Below are positions 12,229 through 23,517 of a stretch of DNA of 64,000 bases, piece by piece (position 1 is the first letter of the stretch; each line of letters starts with the position of its first letter). A model generated the notes under the pieces. The model saw only the letters and a program-made list of their open reading frames with translations. It did no database searches and was not told the DNA's origin. The DNA comes from Mycobacterium sp. GTDB taxonomy: Bacteria > Actinomycetota > Actinomycetes > Mycobacteriales > Mycobacteriaceae. Location: positions 145,010 to 209,009 of the forward strand of contig JAKFVT010000027.1 of NCBI GenBank assembly GCA_021732005.1, read 5' to 3'. A program made the translations under genes and the position numbers.

Positions 12229-14064
12229 TCAGGCCCCCAATCGGGTGAGCAGGGACGAAAGCGCTTCGACCGCATCGATTTTCGCGGTCAGATAGCCGTC
12301 GGGTTTGGCCGCCGCCTCCGCGACCGCCTTCTCCGGGCCGGCCAGGTAGATCTGGGTCAGACCCGCGGCCCGCGCGGCCGCCACCACATCGGAGACGTCG
12401 GCGCCGTAGCGGGCGTCGGTGCCACAGAGCACCGCGACCGAGGCGCCGCTGTCGGCGACCGCGGCGGCAACGGTTGCGGCGTCGACGGTGCCCGGGTTGA
12501 CGGCTTCGATCCCCCCGGAGGCCAGCAGGTTGGCCGCGAACGTCGCGCGGATGTTGTTCTCGGCCAGCGGGCCCAGCGGCAGCAGCAGCACCTGCGGCCG
12601 GGCACCGGTGCGGTCCAGGAAAGCGTCGGAGCGGTCCCTCAGCTCTTCGAATCCGGCCGCGTAGCGCCGGACGGTGTCCGACGAGTTGTAGTGCGGCAGA
12701 GGCGGTTCGGCGAGGTTCGGGAACTCATTGATTCCGGTCACCGGTGTCCGTCTATGGGCGATGTCGTCGGCCCGGCGCGCCCGCACCTGCTCGATCTGCT
12801 CGGCGACGTGATCGCCGGCCGCGCCGAACCCGCCCCGGGACTCGATGTCCTGGAAGTGCGACCAGGCTTGCGCGGCAAGATTTCCGGTGAGGTCCTCGAC
12901 GTACCAGGAACCTCCCGCCGGATCGAGCACCCGCCCGATATGTGACTCCTCCAGCAGCAACAGCTGGGTGTTTCGGGCGATGCGGCGGGCGAAACCGGCG
13001 CTGACTCCGGGGAAGCCGCTGGGGATCGCGACGTCGAACGGCAGCACTGTCACGGTGTCCGCTCCCCCGACACCGGCGCCGAAGGCGGCCAGCGTGGTGC
13101 GCAGCATGTTCACCCAGGGGTCGCGCTGGGTCATCATCGGCAGCGAGGTGACCGCATGCACGGTGGCGGCCCCGCTGTCGGGGTGGCCGAGCACGTCGGC
13201 GATCCGGGCCCAGAGTTGGCGGGCCGCACGGAATTTCGCGATCGTCAGGAACTGGTCGTCGTCGGACACCAGCCGGAAGCTGATCTGGCGCAGCGCATCG
13301 GATACCTCGACGCCCGTGTCGGCCAGGGCCCGCACGTACTCGACCGCGGCCGCCAGCGCACCGGCGAGTTCCCACGCGGCGTTGGCGCCGCGATTGTGGA
13401 ATGCCGGTCCGTCTACGGTGATCGCGCGCACTCCCGTGCCACCTGCCACGTTGGCGGCGACGCGGGTGACCTCATCGAGGGCCGGTGCGGGCGCGCCGCT
13501 GAGCGCCGCGGTGAGCGGGTCGGCACCCAGGTCGATCGACATCGTGGCGCGCTGGGTGTCGTCGGCGCCGGCAATCAGGGTCAGCACCGCTTCGGCGGCG
13601 GCGGCGAACTGCGCCCCGGCGTCCAGAATCACCGGCGCGAGCTCGAGGAAGACCCCCTCCAGCAGTCGGTCGAGGTCGGCGGGGGCGACGCCGGTGTCAC
13701 CGACGCGCAGCACCAGCGCGCTGACCCCGTTCCCCAGGGCACCCAGCACCGCGGCGTTGCCGTCGGCAACCTGGCCGGAGAAGCCGGGACCCGGAAATAC
13801 CTCGGCGACCTTCCAGCCCGCGATGACGTCACGATGGGCGTCACCACCGCGGACGAACGGCCAGGTGCCGGGCAGCGGCGCTTCGGGCAGCGCGTCGAGT
13901 GCGGTGTAGAGAGGCCGGATCGCAAAGCCCTCGTAAGTGGCTGAGTCCAAGAGCCTTTCGGGCTCGGCGGGCAGATCCGCTGGGTCTTTCCGGCTGCTCT
14001 TGGCCAGCACGCCGGCTACCCCGGTGCGCCAGCGGGCGCGACCTTCCTCAACCTCTACTGACAC
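12229..14064 (-). CDS. mutA: Methylmalonyl-CoA mutase small subunit MutA
   Basis: This is the non-catalytic beta subunit, which stabilises the MutAB heterodimer. It has the same barrel plus flavodoxin-like layout as MutB. The B12 region lacks the DxHxxG cobalt motif (here it reads VLLLPLGPLAENNIRATFAANLL), as expected for the small subunit. The reading frame is open further upstream, but GTG 14064 is preferred: AGGAG sits 6 nt before it, and the N-terminus VSVEVEEGRARWR then aligns with the M. tuberculosis protein. This gives 611 residues. It is the first gene of mutA-mutB-meaB. A 157-bp gap separates it from a divergent membrane-protein gene; I see no clear promoter there. Confidence 0.94.
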   Translation of the reverse strand: MSVEVEEGRARWRTGVAGVLAKSSRKDPADLPAEPERLLDSATYEGFAIRPLYTALDALPEAPLPGTWPFVRGGDAHRDVIAGWKVAEVFPGPGFSGQVADGNAAVLGALGNGVSALVLRVGDTGVAPADLDRLLEGVFLELAPVILDAGAQFAAAAEAVLTLIAGADDTQRATMSIDLGADPLTAALSGAPAPALDEVTRVAANVAGGTGVRAITVDGPAFHNRGANAAWELAGALAAAVEYVRALADTGVEVSDALRQISFRLVSDDDQFLTIAKFRAARQLWARIADVLGHPDSGAATVHAVTSLPMMTQRDPWVNMLRTTLAAFGAGVGGADTVTVLPFDVAIPSGFPGVSAGFARRIARNTQLLLLEESHIGRVLDPAGGSWYVEDLTGNLAAQAWSHFQDIESRGGFGAAGDHVAEQIEQVRARRADDIAHRRTPVTGINEFPNLAEPPLPHYNSSDTVRRYAAGFEELRDRSDAFLDRTGARPQVLLLPLGPLAENNIRATFAANLLASGGIEAVNPGTVDAATVAAAVADSGASVAVLCGTDARYGADVSDVVAAARAAGLTQIYLAGPEKAVAEAAAKPDGYLTAKIDAVEALSSLLTRLGA

Positions 14065-14221
14065 CGGCAACTCCTGTTGTCGCAGCATGTGGCAGCCCGT
14101 CGCGGGACCAGCCATCAGACCATCAGGCTAAATGATCACTCCAGCCGTGACGTGGCCGACTACGGCTACCCGTCGGTAACCGGCGTCGCACCCGGCGCGT
14201 TCTCACGGGAGGGCCGTAACC

Positions 14222-14983
14222 TTGGTGAACGTGACGTCGAAGACCCGCAGCACGTGGCGCAGTGTGCGCTCAGCGGTGATCTCGACGGCGCGCCAGGTTT
14301 CCCGGACGCGCCTCGTCGTCACCGCCGCCGCCGCTGTGATTCTCGTCGCAGTGGTGTTGCTGGTGCCGCTGCCGACCGCGGTGCAGCTGCGGGACTGGGC
14401 AACGTCGCTCGGCGTCTGGTTCCCGCTGGCCTTCTTCGCCGCCCACATCGTCGTCACCGTGTTCCCGTTCCCGCGGACCGCGTTCACCCTGGCCGCCGGG
14501 CTGCTGTTCGGTCCCGCGTTGGGCGTGGGGATCGCGGTGGTGGCCAGTGCGCTCAGCGCGCTGCTCGCCCTGCTGCTGGTGCGCGCCCTGGGCTGGCAGT
14601 TCAGCAAGCTGGTCAGCCATCCGGCTCTCGAGTCGGTGGATGCCCGGCTGCGCGCCCGCGGCTGGCAGGCGATCTTCTCGCTGCGGATGATCCCCGCGGT
14701 ACCGTTCTCGGTGCTGAACTATGCCGCCGGCGCATCTGCCGTGCGGGTGATGCCGTACCTGTGGGCGACGCTGGCCGGTCTGATACCCGGCACCACCGCC
14801 GTGGTCTTCCTCGGCGATGCCCTCACCGGCAACGTCAGCCCGCTGTTGATTCTGGTATCGGTGTGCACGGCAGCCGTCGGCCTCGCGGGCCTGGTCTACG
14901 AGGTCCGCACCCATCGCCGCCACCACCCGGCCGGTCAGGCCGAGGTGCGCGACGGCGACGACATCGCGGCCAACACCCCGTAG
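14222..14983 (+). CDS. TVP38/TMEM64 (DedA-like/SNARE-assoc) family membrane protein
   Basis: An integral membrane protein of 253 residues resembling Rv1491c. An N-terminal hydrophobic helix (VVTAAAAVILVAVVLLV) is followed by the family core: FPFPRTAFTLAAGLLFGPALGVGIAVVASALSA, then a basic loop with LRARGWQAIFSLRMIPAVPFSVLNYAAGASAV, and two further helices. TVP38/DedA relatives are implicated in lipid or metabolite flipping; the substrate here is not known. The start is TTG 14222, 8 nt after GGGAGGG; GTG 14225 is an alternative. It is transcribed divergently from mutA and converges on the SPFH gene with a 4-nt gap. Confidence 0.8.
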   Translation: MVNVTSKTRSTWRSVRSAVISTARQVSRTRLVVTAAAAVILVAVVLLVPLPTAVQLRDWATSLGVWFPLAFFAAHIVVTVFPFPRTAFTLAAGLLFGPALGVGIAVVASALSALLALLLVRALGWQFSKLVSHPALESVDARLRARGWQAIFSLRMIPAVPFSVLNYAAGASAVRVMPYLWATLAGLIPGTTAVVFLGDALTGNVSPLLILVSVCTAAVGLAGLVYEVRTHRRHHPAGQAEVRDGDDIAANTP

Positions 14984-14987
14984 ATCC

Positions 14988-16229
14988 CTACTGCGGTTCG
15001 GAACCGTGCCGTGGCGCGTACTGCGGGTCGGCCGGCGGGGCCTGCTGCTCGGACAGCGGCGGATACGACACCGGCGGGGCGATCTGCGGCGGCGGCGGAA
15101 TCGGAGCGGCGCCCACCGGGGACACGGTTGCGCGGGCTTCGGCCTCGGCCTTCGCCACCGCCTGGGCTATCGCCGGGTCGGTCTGCGTGTCGAACCAGTC
15201 GGCGACTTCGGCTGCGTCTTCCTCGTCGGATTTGGCCGGATGGTCGTCGACCGGCGACGGGGTGTAGCGGAACACCCCGTCGTCGCCGGGTGCGCCGAGC
15301 ATCTTGGTGAAGCCCTGCAGCGCCGAGCCGAAGTCGCTGGGCACCAGCCACACCTTGTTGGCCTCGCCCTTGGCCATCTGCGGCAGCGTCTGCAGGTATT
15401 GGTAGGCGAGCATCTCCGGCGTGGGGCGGCCGGCCTTGATCGCGGCGAACGTCTTCTCGATCGCCTTGGCCTGGCCCTGCGCCTGCAGGTAGGACGCGGC
15501 TCGCTCACCCTGGGCCCGCAGGATTCGGGATTGCCGCTCGGCCTCGGCGCCCAGGATCGCCGCCTGCTTGGCGCCTTCGGCCGCCAGGATCTGCGCCTGC
15601 TTCTGACCCTCGGCCTGCTTGATCGACGCCTCCCGGCTGCCTTCCGCGGTGAGGATCATCGCGCGCTTTTCCCGGTCGGCGCGCATCTGCTTTTCCATCG
15701 AGTCCTGGATGGACGGCGGCGGGTCGATGCTGCGCAGCTCGACCCGCGCCACCCGAAGGCCCCAGCGTCCGGTGGCCTCGTCGAGCACACCGCGCAGCTG
15801 CCCATTGATCTGGTCTCGTGATGTCAGCGTCTGCTCGAGGGTCATGCCGCCGACGACGTTGCGCAGCGTGGTGGTGGTCAGCTGCTCGACGCCGACGATG
15901 TAGTTGCTGATCTGATACACCGCCGCCTGCGGGTTGGTGACCTGGAAGTAGACGACGGTGTCGATGTTGACGGTCAGGTTGTCCTCGGTGATCACCGGCT
16001 GCGGCGGGAAGGACACCACCCGCTCGCGCAGGTCGACGCGGGCGCGGACCTTGTCGATGAACGGGATCAGCAGCGTGAGCTGCCCGGAGACCGTCTTGCT
16101 GTAGCGCCCCAGCCGCTCGATGACGGCCGCCTCCGCCTGCGGGATCAGGGCGACGGACTTGGCGACGACGATGATGGCGAACACCACCAGCACCGCCAGC
16201 AGAACCAAACCGGCTATGGCACCGTCCAT
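14988..16229 (-). CDS. SPFH/stomatin-band 7 membrane protein
   Basis: The protein has one N-terminal transmembrane helix (GLVLLAVLVVFAIIVVAKSVA), an SPFH/Band 7 domain (PQAEAAVIERLGRYSKTVSGQ through RVARVELRSIDPP), a long Ala/Glu/Gln coiled coil (AEGSREASIKQAEGQKQAQ onward) and a Pro-rich C-terminal tail. It corresponds to Rv1488. SPFH proteins oligomerise and organise membrane microdomains, commonly with an NfeD partner, which is encoded just upstream here. The frame extends to 16316, but ATG 16229 has GAGGAG 6 nt before it and begins at the transmembrane helix, giving 413 residues. Confidence 0.88.
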   Translation of the reverse strand: MDGAIAGLVLLAVLVVFAIIVVAKSVALIPQAEAAVIERLGRYSKTVSGQLTLLIPFIDKVRARVDLRERVVSFPPQPVITEDNLTVNIDTVVYFQVTNPQAAVYQISNYIVGVEQLTTTTLRNVVGGMTLEQTLTSRDQINGQLRGVLDEATGRWGLRVARVELRSIDPPPSIQDSMEKQMRADREKRAMILTAEGSREASIKQAEGQKQAQILAAEGAKQAAILGAEAERQSRILRAQGERAASYLQAQGQAKAIEKTFAAIKAGRPTPEMLAYQYLQTLPQMAKGEANKVWLVPSDFGSALQGFTKMLGAPGDDGVFRYTPSPVDDHPAKSDEEDAAEVADWFDTQTDPAIAQAVAKAEAEARATVSPVGAAPIPPPPQIAPPVSYPPLSEQQAPPADPQYAPRHGSEPQ

Positions 16230-16239
16230 GACGTTCTCC

Positions 16240-16674
16240 TCACTCGTTCTTCCAGACGACCGCGGTGGCACCGTCGATGTGCATGACAGTGACGTGGTCG
16301 CCCGGCTCGTAGACATCGTTGTCGTTGAACGGCCGCGCCGTCCAGATTTCGCCGTCGAGTTTCACCTGGCCTTCATGGCGCGCGACCCGGTCGAGCACCA
16401 GTGCGCTCTTGCCTTCCAGCGCCTTGATCGGTTCGGGCAGGCCCTTTCCGGCGGTGAACTTGCGCCGCAGCGCCGGGCGAACGAGCGCCAGAAGTACGAC
16501 CGAGACCACCAGGAACACCGCGCCATCGGCCCACACCGGCAAGTCGAGCAGCCAGCTTGACCCGGCGGCGGCCAGTGCGCCGCCGGAGAGCATCAGCAGG
16601 AACATGTCACCGGTCAGCGCTTCGGCACCGGCAAGGCCCAGCGCGAACACGAGCCAGATCAGCGCCGCGGGCAT
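16240..16674 (-). CDS. NfeD-like membrane protein, partner of the SPFH protein
   Basis: This 144-residue protein has two to three N-terminal hydrophobic helices ([51 protein letters not shown]). A C-terminal OB-fold-like NfeD domain follows ([27 protein letters not shown] to [14 protein letters not shown]). It is the short NfeD1b type without a protease domain. It precedes the SPFH gene by 10 nt in the same operon, the usual arrangement for this pair; NfeD is thought to anchor or assist SPFH assemblies. The ATG is supported by family length but has no strong Shine-Dalgarno. Confidence 0.85.
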   Translation of the reverse strand: MPAALIWLVFALGLAGAEALTGDMFLLMLSGGALAAAGSSWLLDLPVWADGAVFLVVSVVLLALVRPALRRKFTAGKGLPEPIKALEGKSALVLDRVARHEGQVKLDGEIWTARPFNDNDVYEPGDHVTVMHIDGATAVVWKNE

Positions 16675-16751
16675 ATTGCCAGGGTACGCGGAGGCCGATC
16701 ACGCGGTTGCGGAAAGCCGGTTCGGTGCCGAACCACTACACTGCGAGCATC

Positions 16752-17612
16752 ATGTGGTGCCCAAGTGTTTCGCTCTCCGTCTGGGCCAATGCCTGGCTCG
16801 CCGGCAAGGCCGCACCCGACGACGTCCTTGACGCGCTATCCGCTTGGGCGCCAACGCATTCGGTGATCGCCTACGATTCGGTGGCGGCCGGCCATACCGG
16901 CCTGCCGTGGCCCGATGTCGACGATGCGGGTGCGGTGTCGCTGTTGCAGACGCTGCGTACCGTCGCCGGCCGCGCGCTCGACGCAGGCCCGCCCGCGATC
17001 AGCGTGGCCCTGCCGGTGCCCGGCGATGTCCGCGGCCTGGCGGCGGGCACCCAGTTCCAGCAGGACGCCCTGTCGGCCGGTGAGGCGATCATCGTCACCA
17101 GCCCGATCGGCGACACCATCGGCCTGGTCCCCGATTTCGAGTACGACGACACCGACGACGAACTACCGGACTACGATCGGCTGCCCGAACTGTGCGCACT
17201 GTCCTGGACGGTGTACTCACTGCCGTCGCGCCCCGTGGTCGATCACCTCGACCTCGGCGAGGCGGAATACGATCTGCGGTCGGCGGTGCGGTCGGCTGCC
17301 GAAGCGCTGGGCACACTGGAACTCGGTGCCGCGGGCGGCATCGACGATCCGCGCGGTCTCGTCGAGCAGATACTGGAAACCGCTCGGCACCACCGGGCTC
17401 CCGATCACGCTCCGACCCGGGCGTTGCGGGTGCTCGAGAACGCCGCGCACGTCGACGCGATCATCACGGTCAGCTCAGGACTCATGCCGATCGGCACGCA
17501 GAGCGCGTCAGAGGCTCAGATCGCCAACGATGCGCTTCGGCCGCTGGCGGCGGTCGTGCGCTCGGCGCGGATCGCCGCGGTTACCGCGATCCTGCACTCG
17601 GCCTGGCACTGA
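16752..17612 (+). CDS. Conserved mycobacterial hypothetical protein (Rv1486c-like)
   Basis: A 286-residue protein beginning [19 protein letters not shown], matching the start remembered for Rv1486c. It contains acidic stretches ([17 protein letters not shown]) and a C-terminal half reading [24 protein letters not shown]. No enzymatic motif, signal peptide or membrane helix is evident. The frame is open further upstream, but ATG 16752 is the family start, and TACACT lies 9 nt before it without a Shine-Dalgarno, so the mRNA is probably leaderless or nearly so. Its last 32 bases overlap hemH tail to tail. The function is unknown. Confidence 0.8.
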   Translation: MWCPSVSLSVWANAWLAGKAAPDDVLDALSAWAPTHSVIAYDSVAAGHTGLPWPDVDDAGAVSLLQTLRTVAGRALDAGPPAISVALPVPGDVRGLAAGTQFQQDALSAGEAIIVTSPIGDTIGLVPDFEYDDTDDELPDYDRLPELCALSWTVYSLPSRPVVDHLDLGEAEYDLRSAVRSAAEALGTLELGAAGGIDDPRGLVEQILETARHHRAPDHAPTRALRVLENAAHVDAIITVSSGLMPIGTQSASEAQIANDALRPLAAVVRSARIAAVTAILHSAWH

Positions 17613-18636
17613 CTTCACACGCGGGCGTGCAGAACGCGCCGTTGACGCTGCAGCCATAACCCGGAACCGGTTGAACTCCAACCACTCTCGCGGGTTCGCC
17701 GCCGTCACGAACTTCGTCGACGAGATCGAGGACCAGCTTCGCGAACCGGCGCTCGGCATTGGGCGTCGAGGCCCGCACCAACGCGACGCCGAGGCCCTCG
17801 GCCTGCTCGCGCAGTTCGCTGTCCAGGTCCCACACCACCTCGATGTGGTCGGCGACGAAGCCCACCGGGCAGACCACCACGGCCTTCGTGCCCGCTTCGG
17901 CCAGCGCTGAGAGGTGATCTCCCACATCGGGTTCCAGCCACGGCACCTGCGGCGGACCGGACCGAGACTGCCAGACCACGTCATAGTCGTCGTAGCCTGC
18001 CGCGGCAGCCACCAGCGAGGCGGCGTAGCGGACCTGGCGGGCATAGAGGTCGGGGCCGCACCGATCGGCTGCCCGCACCGGTATCGAATGCGCGGTGAAC
18101 ACCAGCCGGGCGCCGGCCCGCAGCGGCTCGGGCAACGTCGCGGCCGCCGCCGCGATGGCGTCGGCGAACATTGCCACCAGCAGTGGATGGTCGAAGAACT
18201 GGCGCATCTTCACCAGTTCCGGGGCACCGTCACCGACCGCCGCGCGGGCTCGGGCGATGTCCTCCTGGTACTGCGTGCACCCGGAGTACCCGCCCCATGC
18301 CGAGGTGGAGAACACCGCGGCTCGTCGCACACCGTCGGAAGCCATTGCGGCAACGGTGTCTTCGACCATGGGATGCCAGTTGCGGTTGCCGAAGTACACC
18401 GGCAGCTGTTCACCGCGCTCGGCGAGTTCGGCGCGGATCTCCTCGATCAGGGCGCGATTGATCCCGTTGATCGGTGAGACCCCGCCGAAATGCAGGTAGT
18501 GCTCGGCCACGGCGGTAAGCCGCTCCGGCGGGATCCCGCGGCCGCGAGTGACGTTCTCCAGGAACGGCATCACCTGGTCCGGCCCCTCCGGGCCACCGAA
18601 CGACAGGATCAGCAGCGCATCAAATGCGGTGGGCAC
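17581..18636 (-). CDS. hemH: Ferrochelatase HemH (coproporphyrin/protoporphyrin ferrochelatase)
   Basis: The enzyme inserts Fe2+ into the porphyrin ring; in actinobacteria the substrate is coproporphyrin III. The 351-residue protein has [20 protein letters not shown] at the N-terminus, the metal-site His in FTAHSIP, and [16 protein letters not shown] typical of the family. Cys329, Cys336 and Cys340 near the C-terminus and an upstream Cys (Cys120 or the one in DRCGPDLY) fit the [2Fe-2S] cluster known in mycobacterial ferrochelatases. It is third in fabG1-inhA-hemH, 10 nt after inhA, and overlaps the convergent hypothetical gene by 32 bp. Confidence 0.95.
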   Translation of the reverse strand: MPTAFDALLILSFGGPEGPDQVMPFLENVTRGRGIPPERLTAVAEHYLHFGGVSPINGINRALIEEIRAELAERGEQLPVYFGNRNWHPMVEDTVAAMASDGVRRAAVFSTSAWGGYSGCTQYQEDIARARAAVGDGAPELVKMRQFFDHPLLVAMFADAIAAAAATLPEPLRAGARLVFTAHSIPVRAADRCGPDLYARQVRYAASLVAAAAGYDDYDVVWQSRSGPPQVPWLEPDVGDHLSALAEAGTKAVVVCPVGFVADHIEVVWDLDSELREQAEGLGVALVRASTPNAERRFAKLVLDLVDEVRDGGEPARVVGVQPVPGYGCSVNGAFCTPACEVSARPSAGSR

Positions 18637-18646
18637 GATGGTGGGA

Positions 18647-19453
18647 CTACAGCAGCTGGGTGCTGGCGCCGCCGTCGGCGAAGATGATGGTTCCGGTGGT
18701 GGCGGGCAGCCAGTCGGACAGCAGCGCGCACACGGTCTTGGCGACCGGCGTCGGGTCCTTCATGTTCCAGCCGAGCGGGGCACGCTGATCCCAGCCCTCT
18801 TCCAGCAGCTGCATCTGCGCACCGGCCTCCTCGCCGAGCGCGCCGCCGACGATGGCACTCATGGCCAGGGTGCGGATCGGGCCTGCGGCAACGAGATTGG
18901 AGCGCACGCCGACCTTGCCTGCCTCTCGGGCGACGAAGCGGTTGACCGACTCCAGCGCGCTCTTGGCGACCGTCATCCAGTTGTAGGCCGGCATCGCGCG
19001 GGTGGGGTCGAAGTCCATGCCGACGATCCCGCCGCCCGGATTCATCACCGGCAGAACGGCTTTGGCCAGCGAGGCATACGAATACGCCGAGATGTGAATG
19101 CCCTTCGCGACGTCCTCGTACGGGGCGTCGAAGAACGGGTTGATGCCCATGCCGGTCTGCGGCATGAACCCGATGGAGTGCACCACGCCGTCGATCTTGT
19201 TGCCGTCGCCGATCACCTCGGTGATCCGGCCGGCCAGGGAATCCAGGTGCTCCTGGTTCTGCACGTCCAGTTCGAGCAGCGGCGCCGGGTTCGGCAGCCG
19301 GTCGGCGATCCGCTGGATCAGCTTCATCCGGTCGAAGCCGGTGAGCACCAACTCGGCGCCGGCTTCCTGCGCCACCTTGGCGATGTGGAATGCGATGGAC
19401 GAGTCGGTGATGATCCCCGTGACGAGGATCCGCTTGCCCTGCAAAAGTGTCAT
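18647..19453 (-). CDS. inhA: Enoyl-[ACP] reductase InhA (FAS-II, mycolic acid synthesis)
   Basis: The NADH-dependent enoyl-ACP reductase of FAS-II extends meromycolate precursors and is the isoniazid/ethionamide target. The 268-residue protein is nearly identical in pattern to M. tuberculosis InhA and one residue shorter at the N-terminus. Catalytic Tyr157 and Lys164 are present in AYNWMTVAK. The residues equivalent to Ile21 and Ser94 (here Ile20 and Ser93 in GVVHSIGF) are the wild-type, drug-susceptible forms. It follows fabG1 by 43 nt and precedes hemH by 10 nt; expression probably comes mainly from the fabG1 promoter. Confidence 0.97.
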   Translation of the reverse strand: MTLLQGKRILVTGIITDSSIAFHIAKVAQEAGAELVLTGFDRMKLIQRIADRLPNPAPLLELDVQNQEHLDSLAGRITEVIGDGNKIDGVVHSIGFMPQTGMGINPFFDAPYEDVAKGIHISAYSYASLAKAVLPVMNPGGGIVGMDFDPTRAMPAYNWMTVAKSALESVNRFVAREAGKVGVRSNLVAAGPIRTLAMSAIVGGALGEEAGAQMQLLEEGWDQRAPLGWNMKDPTPVAKTVCALLSDWLPATTGTIIFADGGASTQLL

Positions 19454-19496
19454 GCGAAGATTCCTTCTCTCTTAGTGCCGCTGGGCCGGTCGGGGC

Positions 19497-20315
<819 letters not shown>

Positions 20316-20324
20316 TCACCGAAA

Positions 20325-21332
20325 TCAGCCCGGCAGGCGCCGGTTGACCAGCAGTGCGGCCAGCGCCGCGACGGCCAGGACCAACGCACCCAGCCGCAGC
20401 CAGCCGGTGCTGGCGTCACCCTTGGTGGTCTCGTAGCCGATCTGGTCCTGCAGTGAGGTGAAGACCTCCTTGAGCTGCTGCAGGCTCGACGCGGTGTAGG
20501 CGTTGCCGCCGGAGAGCTCGGCGATCTTCTTGAGCATTTCGTCGTCGACCGGGACCGGCTGGCGCTGATCGTTGATCTCCACGTAGCCGTACGGGGTGCC
20601 GAACGACACCGTGGAGATCGGCACGCCTTGATCCTTGGCCGTGCGGGCGGCGGTGAACGCGCCCTTGGGGTTGTCCGGATTGGACGGCACGGTTTCCTTG
20701 CCGTCGGACATCAGCACGATGCGCGCCGGCGGCGGGGTGTCGCCGCCGCCGATGACGGCGCCGACGGTGGCGATCGCCTGCAGCGAGGTGAAGATCGCCT
20801 CGCCGGTGGCGGTGCGGTCGGCCAGCTGCAACTTGTCGATGGCGTTCTTGGTGGCTTCCCGGTTGGTCGTCGGCGACACCAGCACGGTGGCGGTGCCGGC
20901 ATAGGCGATCAGGCCCAGGTTGATGCCCGGGGTCAGCTGGTCGGCGAACTGCTTGGCGGCCTCCTGCGCGGCGGCCAGCCGGCTCGGCTCGACGTCGGTG
21001 GCGCGCATCGACTGCGAGACGTCGATTGTCAACATCACCACGGCGCGGTTACGCGGGATCCGCACGTCGTGCGTCGGTCCGGCCATCGCGATAGTCAGCA
21101 GCACCAGCGAGGAGATCAGCAGGATCGCCGACAGGTGCCGCCACTTGTTGGGCCGTTTGGGCGCAACACTTTCCAGGAGCTCCATGTTGGCGAAGCGCAG
21201 GAATCGCTTCTGGCGGGCGAACTGCACGACGACGTAGAGCCCGACCAGTCCGGCGATGACGAGCAGGAACAAGAAGAACCACGGGTGTTCGAAGCCGCCA
21301 AGCGTCATCGGCCCGAGCAACGGCAGGGTCAT
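20325..21332 (-). CDS. VWA-domain membrane protein (BatA/Rv1481-like)
   Basis: A 335-residue membrane protein. Two N-terminal helices ([20 protein letters not shown] and [18 protein letters not shown]) lead to an extracytoplasmic or cytoplasmic von Willebrand A domain with the metal-site motif DVSQS, a Thr in ATGEAIF and Asp in LMSDGKE. A final helix ([18 protein letters not shown]) lies at the C-terminus. It is the last gene of moxR1-DUF58-VWA, overlapping the DUF58 gene by 4 bp (ATGA). MoxR AAA+ ATPases with VWA partners act as chaperone-like complexes; the client here is unknown. Confidence 0.88.
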   Translation of the reverse strand: MTLPLLGPMTLGGFEHPWFFLFLLVIAGLVGLYVVVQFARQKRFLRFANMELLESVAPKRPNKWRHLSAILLISSLVLLTIAMAGPTHDVRIPRNRAVVMLTIDVSQSMRATDVEPSRLAAAQEAAKQFADQLTPGINLGLIAYAGTATVLVSPTTNREATKNAIDKLQLADRTATGEAIFTSLQAIATVGAVIGGGDTPPPARIVLMSDGKETVPSNPDNPKGAFTAARTAKDQGVPISTVSFGTPYGYVEINDQRQPVPVDDEMLKKIAELSGGNAYTASSLQQLKEVFTSLQDQIGYETTKGDASTGWLRLGALVLAVAALAALLVNRRLPG

Positions 21333-22273
21333 TGGCTGCCCGCCAGTGCACCGCGGCGACGGGACGCGACGAACCGCACGATGTCGGCGATCCAGTCGCG
21401 GTCGGTGCGCAGGGTCATCAGCGGCGCACCGCAGCGGCGCAGGGTGCGTGCCACTTCCTCGCGGTGCACCGCGGCGGCTCGGGCGAAGTCGGAGCGCAGT
21501 TGCTCGTCGATGGTGAATTCCCGGGTGACCCCGGATTCGGTGTCCTGCAGGATCACATCGCCGACCGGGGGCAGTTCGACGTCACGCGGGTCGAGCACCT
21601 CGATGCCGAGTACCTCGTGGCGCGCGGCGATCGCGCGCAGCGGCCGCATCCAGGTGATCGGGCCGAGGAAGTCACTGACCACCACCGCCATCCCGCGTCG
21701 GCGTTCGGGCCTGCGCAGCGCATCGATGGCCGCGGCCAGATCGCCGCGCACCCCGGCCGGAGCCTGCGGCATCGTGGCGATCGTCCGCAGCAGAGTCTGC
21801 TCGTGCATCCGGCCGGACAGCGCAGGCACGCGGGTGATCTTGTCGCCGTTGGCGATGATCGCGCCGATCCGGTTGCCGCCGCCGCTGTTGAGGTAGGTGA
21901 TCGCCGCGGCGGCAGCCACCGCGAGGTCGCGCTTCTCGCAGCCGGTGGTGCCGAAGTCCAGGCTGGCCGACATGTCGACCACCAGCCAGGTCTCCAGCTC
22001 GCGGTCGGCGATCATCTGCCGGACGTGCGGGTGGGTGGTGCGGGCGGTGACCGACCAGTCCATCCGGCGCACATCGTCGCCGGGCTGGTACATCCGCGAC
22101 TCACCGGGCTCGGAGCCCGGGCCGGGGATCAAGCCGAGATGGTCACCGTGCAGCACCCCGTCGAGCTTGCGCTTGACCGTGAGCTCGAGGGTGCGCAGCG
22201 CCGCCGAGAGCTTGGCGTCACCGATCTCACCGCGCTGGAAGGACGGCGGGTGGACGGTTTCGGATTCGCTCAC
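21329..22273 (-). CDS. DUF58 domain protein (Rv1480-like)
   Basis: A 314-residue soluble protein of the DUF58 family. The signature segment [30 protein letters not shown] is followed by a VWA-like region beginning [12 protein letters not shown]. Members are nearly always encoded with MoxR ATPases. It starts at GTG and overlaps the moxR1 stop by 4 bp (GTGA) and the VWA gene by 4 bp, so the three genes are translationally coupled. The molecular role is unknown; an adaptor in the MoxR-VWA complex is the usual inference. Confidence 0.88.
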   Translation of the reverse strand: MSESETVHPPSFQRGEIGDAKLSAALRTLELTVKRKLDGVLHGDHLGLIPGPGSEPGESRMYQPGDDVRRMDWSVTARTTHPHVRQMIADRELETWLVVDMSASLDFGTTGCEKRDLAVAAAAAITYLNSGGGNRIGAIIANGDKITRVPALSGRMHEQTLLRTIATMPQAPAGVRGDLAAAIDALRRPERRRGMAVVVSDFLGPITWMRPLRAIAARHEVLGIEVLDPRDVELPPVGDVILQDTESGVTREFTIDEQLRSDFARAAAVHREEVARTLRRCGAPLMTLRTDRDWIADIVRFVASRRRGALAGSQ

Positions 22274-23388
22274 CGACCGTTGGCACCCGCCCCGGCGGGA
22301 ACCACCGGCGGCGCCGAATGCCCTTGCTGCGAAACGGCATTGACCTGAGGCAGCGCGACGGTTTGCAGGATGCGGTTGATAACCGTCTCGGCTTTGATGT
22401 CGTCGGCCAGCGCGTCGTAGGTCAGCACCAGTCGGTGGCGCAGGACGTCGGGGATGACGTCGATGACGTCCTGCGGGATGACGTAGTCACGGCCGCGGAC
22501 CAGTGCCAGGGCGCGGGCGGCGGCGATGATGCCCAGCGACGCACGCGGCGAGGCGCCGAACGCAACCCAGGCTTTGACGTCGGGCAGGCCGAACTGCTCG
22601 GGCCGCCGCGTCGCCGTGACGACCCGGACCACATAGTCGACCAACGCGTGGTGGACGAAGTTGTTGGCCGCGACGTTCTGCAGGCGCAGCAGGTCACCGG
22701 TCTCGAGGATCTGCTTGGGCTCCGGCGGGGTGACACCCATCCGATAGATGATTTCGCGCTCTTCTTCCGGCGACGGGTAGTCCACGTTGATCTTGAACAG
22801 GAAGCGGTCGCGCTGGGCTTCCGGCAGCGGGTAGACACCCTCGTTCTCGATCGGGTTCTGGGTCGCCATCACCAGGAACGGCTTGGGCAGCTCATAGGTC
22901 TTGCCGCCGATGGAGATCTTGCGCTCGGCCATGACCTCCAGCAGCGCCGACTGCACCTTTGCCGGGGCGCGGTTGATCTCGTCGGCCAGCAGGAAATTCA
23001 CCACGACCGGGCCGAGTTCGATGTCGAATTCTTCCCGGCCCTGGCGGTAGATGCGGGTACCGATGATGTCGGTGGGCACCAGGTCGGGGGTGAACTGGAT
23101 GCGGGCGAAGGTACCGCCGACCACCTTGGCGAATGTCTCGACCGCCAGGGTCTTGGCGACGCCGGGCACACCTTCGAGCAGCACGTGGCCCTTGGCCAGC
23201 AGCCCGACCAGGATCCGCTCGACCAGCTGGTCCTGACCGACGATGATGCGCTTGACCTCGAAGATCGCCCGTTCCAGGGTGTTCACCTCGCCGGCCAGAC
23301 CGTTATGGCCCGACGGTGGGGCGGCCGGGGCTCCGCTCGGCCCGGCAAACGATCCGGGGCCTGCGGGCGACCCACCTGGTGACGTCAT
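22270..23388 (-). CDS. moxR1: MoxR1-type AAA+ ATPase
   Basis: A MoxR-family AAA+ ATPase of 372 residues. It carries Walker A GVPGVAKT, Walker B FLLADEINRAP, sensor 1 MATQNP and the MoxR signature EGVYPLPEAQRDRF. The ORF is open 42 codons further upstream, but ATG 23388 has GGAGGAAG immediately before it and starts MTSPGGSPAG like the M. tuberculosis homologue. The low-complexity N-terminus is Gly/Pro/Ala-rich. It heads the moxR1-DUF58-VWA cluster and lies downstream of ripA-ripB, as in M. tuberculosis. It probably acts as a chaperone in metal insertion or complex maturation. Confidence 0.93.
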   Translation of the reverse strand: MTSPGGSPAGPGSFAGPSGAPAAPPSGHNGLAGEVNTLERAIFEVKRIIVGQDQLVERILVGLLAKGHVLLEGVPGVAKTLAVETFAKVVGGTFARIQFTPDLVPTDIIGTRIYRQGREEFDIELGPVVVNFLLADEINRAPAKVQSALLEVMAERKISIGGKTYELPKPFLVMATQNPIENEGVYPLPEAQRDRFLFKINVDYPSPEEEREIIYRMGVTPPEPKQILETGDLLRLQNVAANNFVHHALVDYVVRVVTATRRPEQFGLPDVKAWVAFGASPRASLGIIAAARALALVRGRDYVIPQDVIDVIPDVLRHRLVLTYDALADDIKAETVINRILQTVALPQVNAVSQQGHSAPPVVPAGAGANGR

Positions 23389-23517
23389 CGACTTCCTCCA
23401 CGAGCTGTTGGTTTTGGCGGGCACGCCGTGCCCTGCCACAACTATTCCAGGCGTTCTGAGATCCGTCGACGTGCCCCGTTCGCTGGCGCGTCGAGGAGCC
23501 AGACGATCGGACAACGG

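Noticed and set aside
12229..14115. Longer N-terminus of MutA using the upstream start at 14115.
   Set aside because: The extra 17 residues are unlike the family, and an AGGAG sits at ideal distance before GTG 14064.
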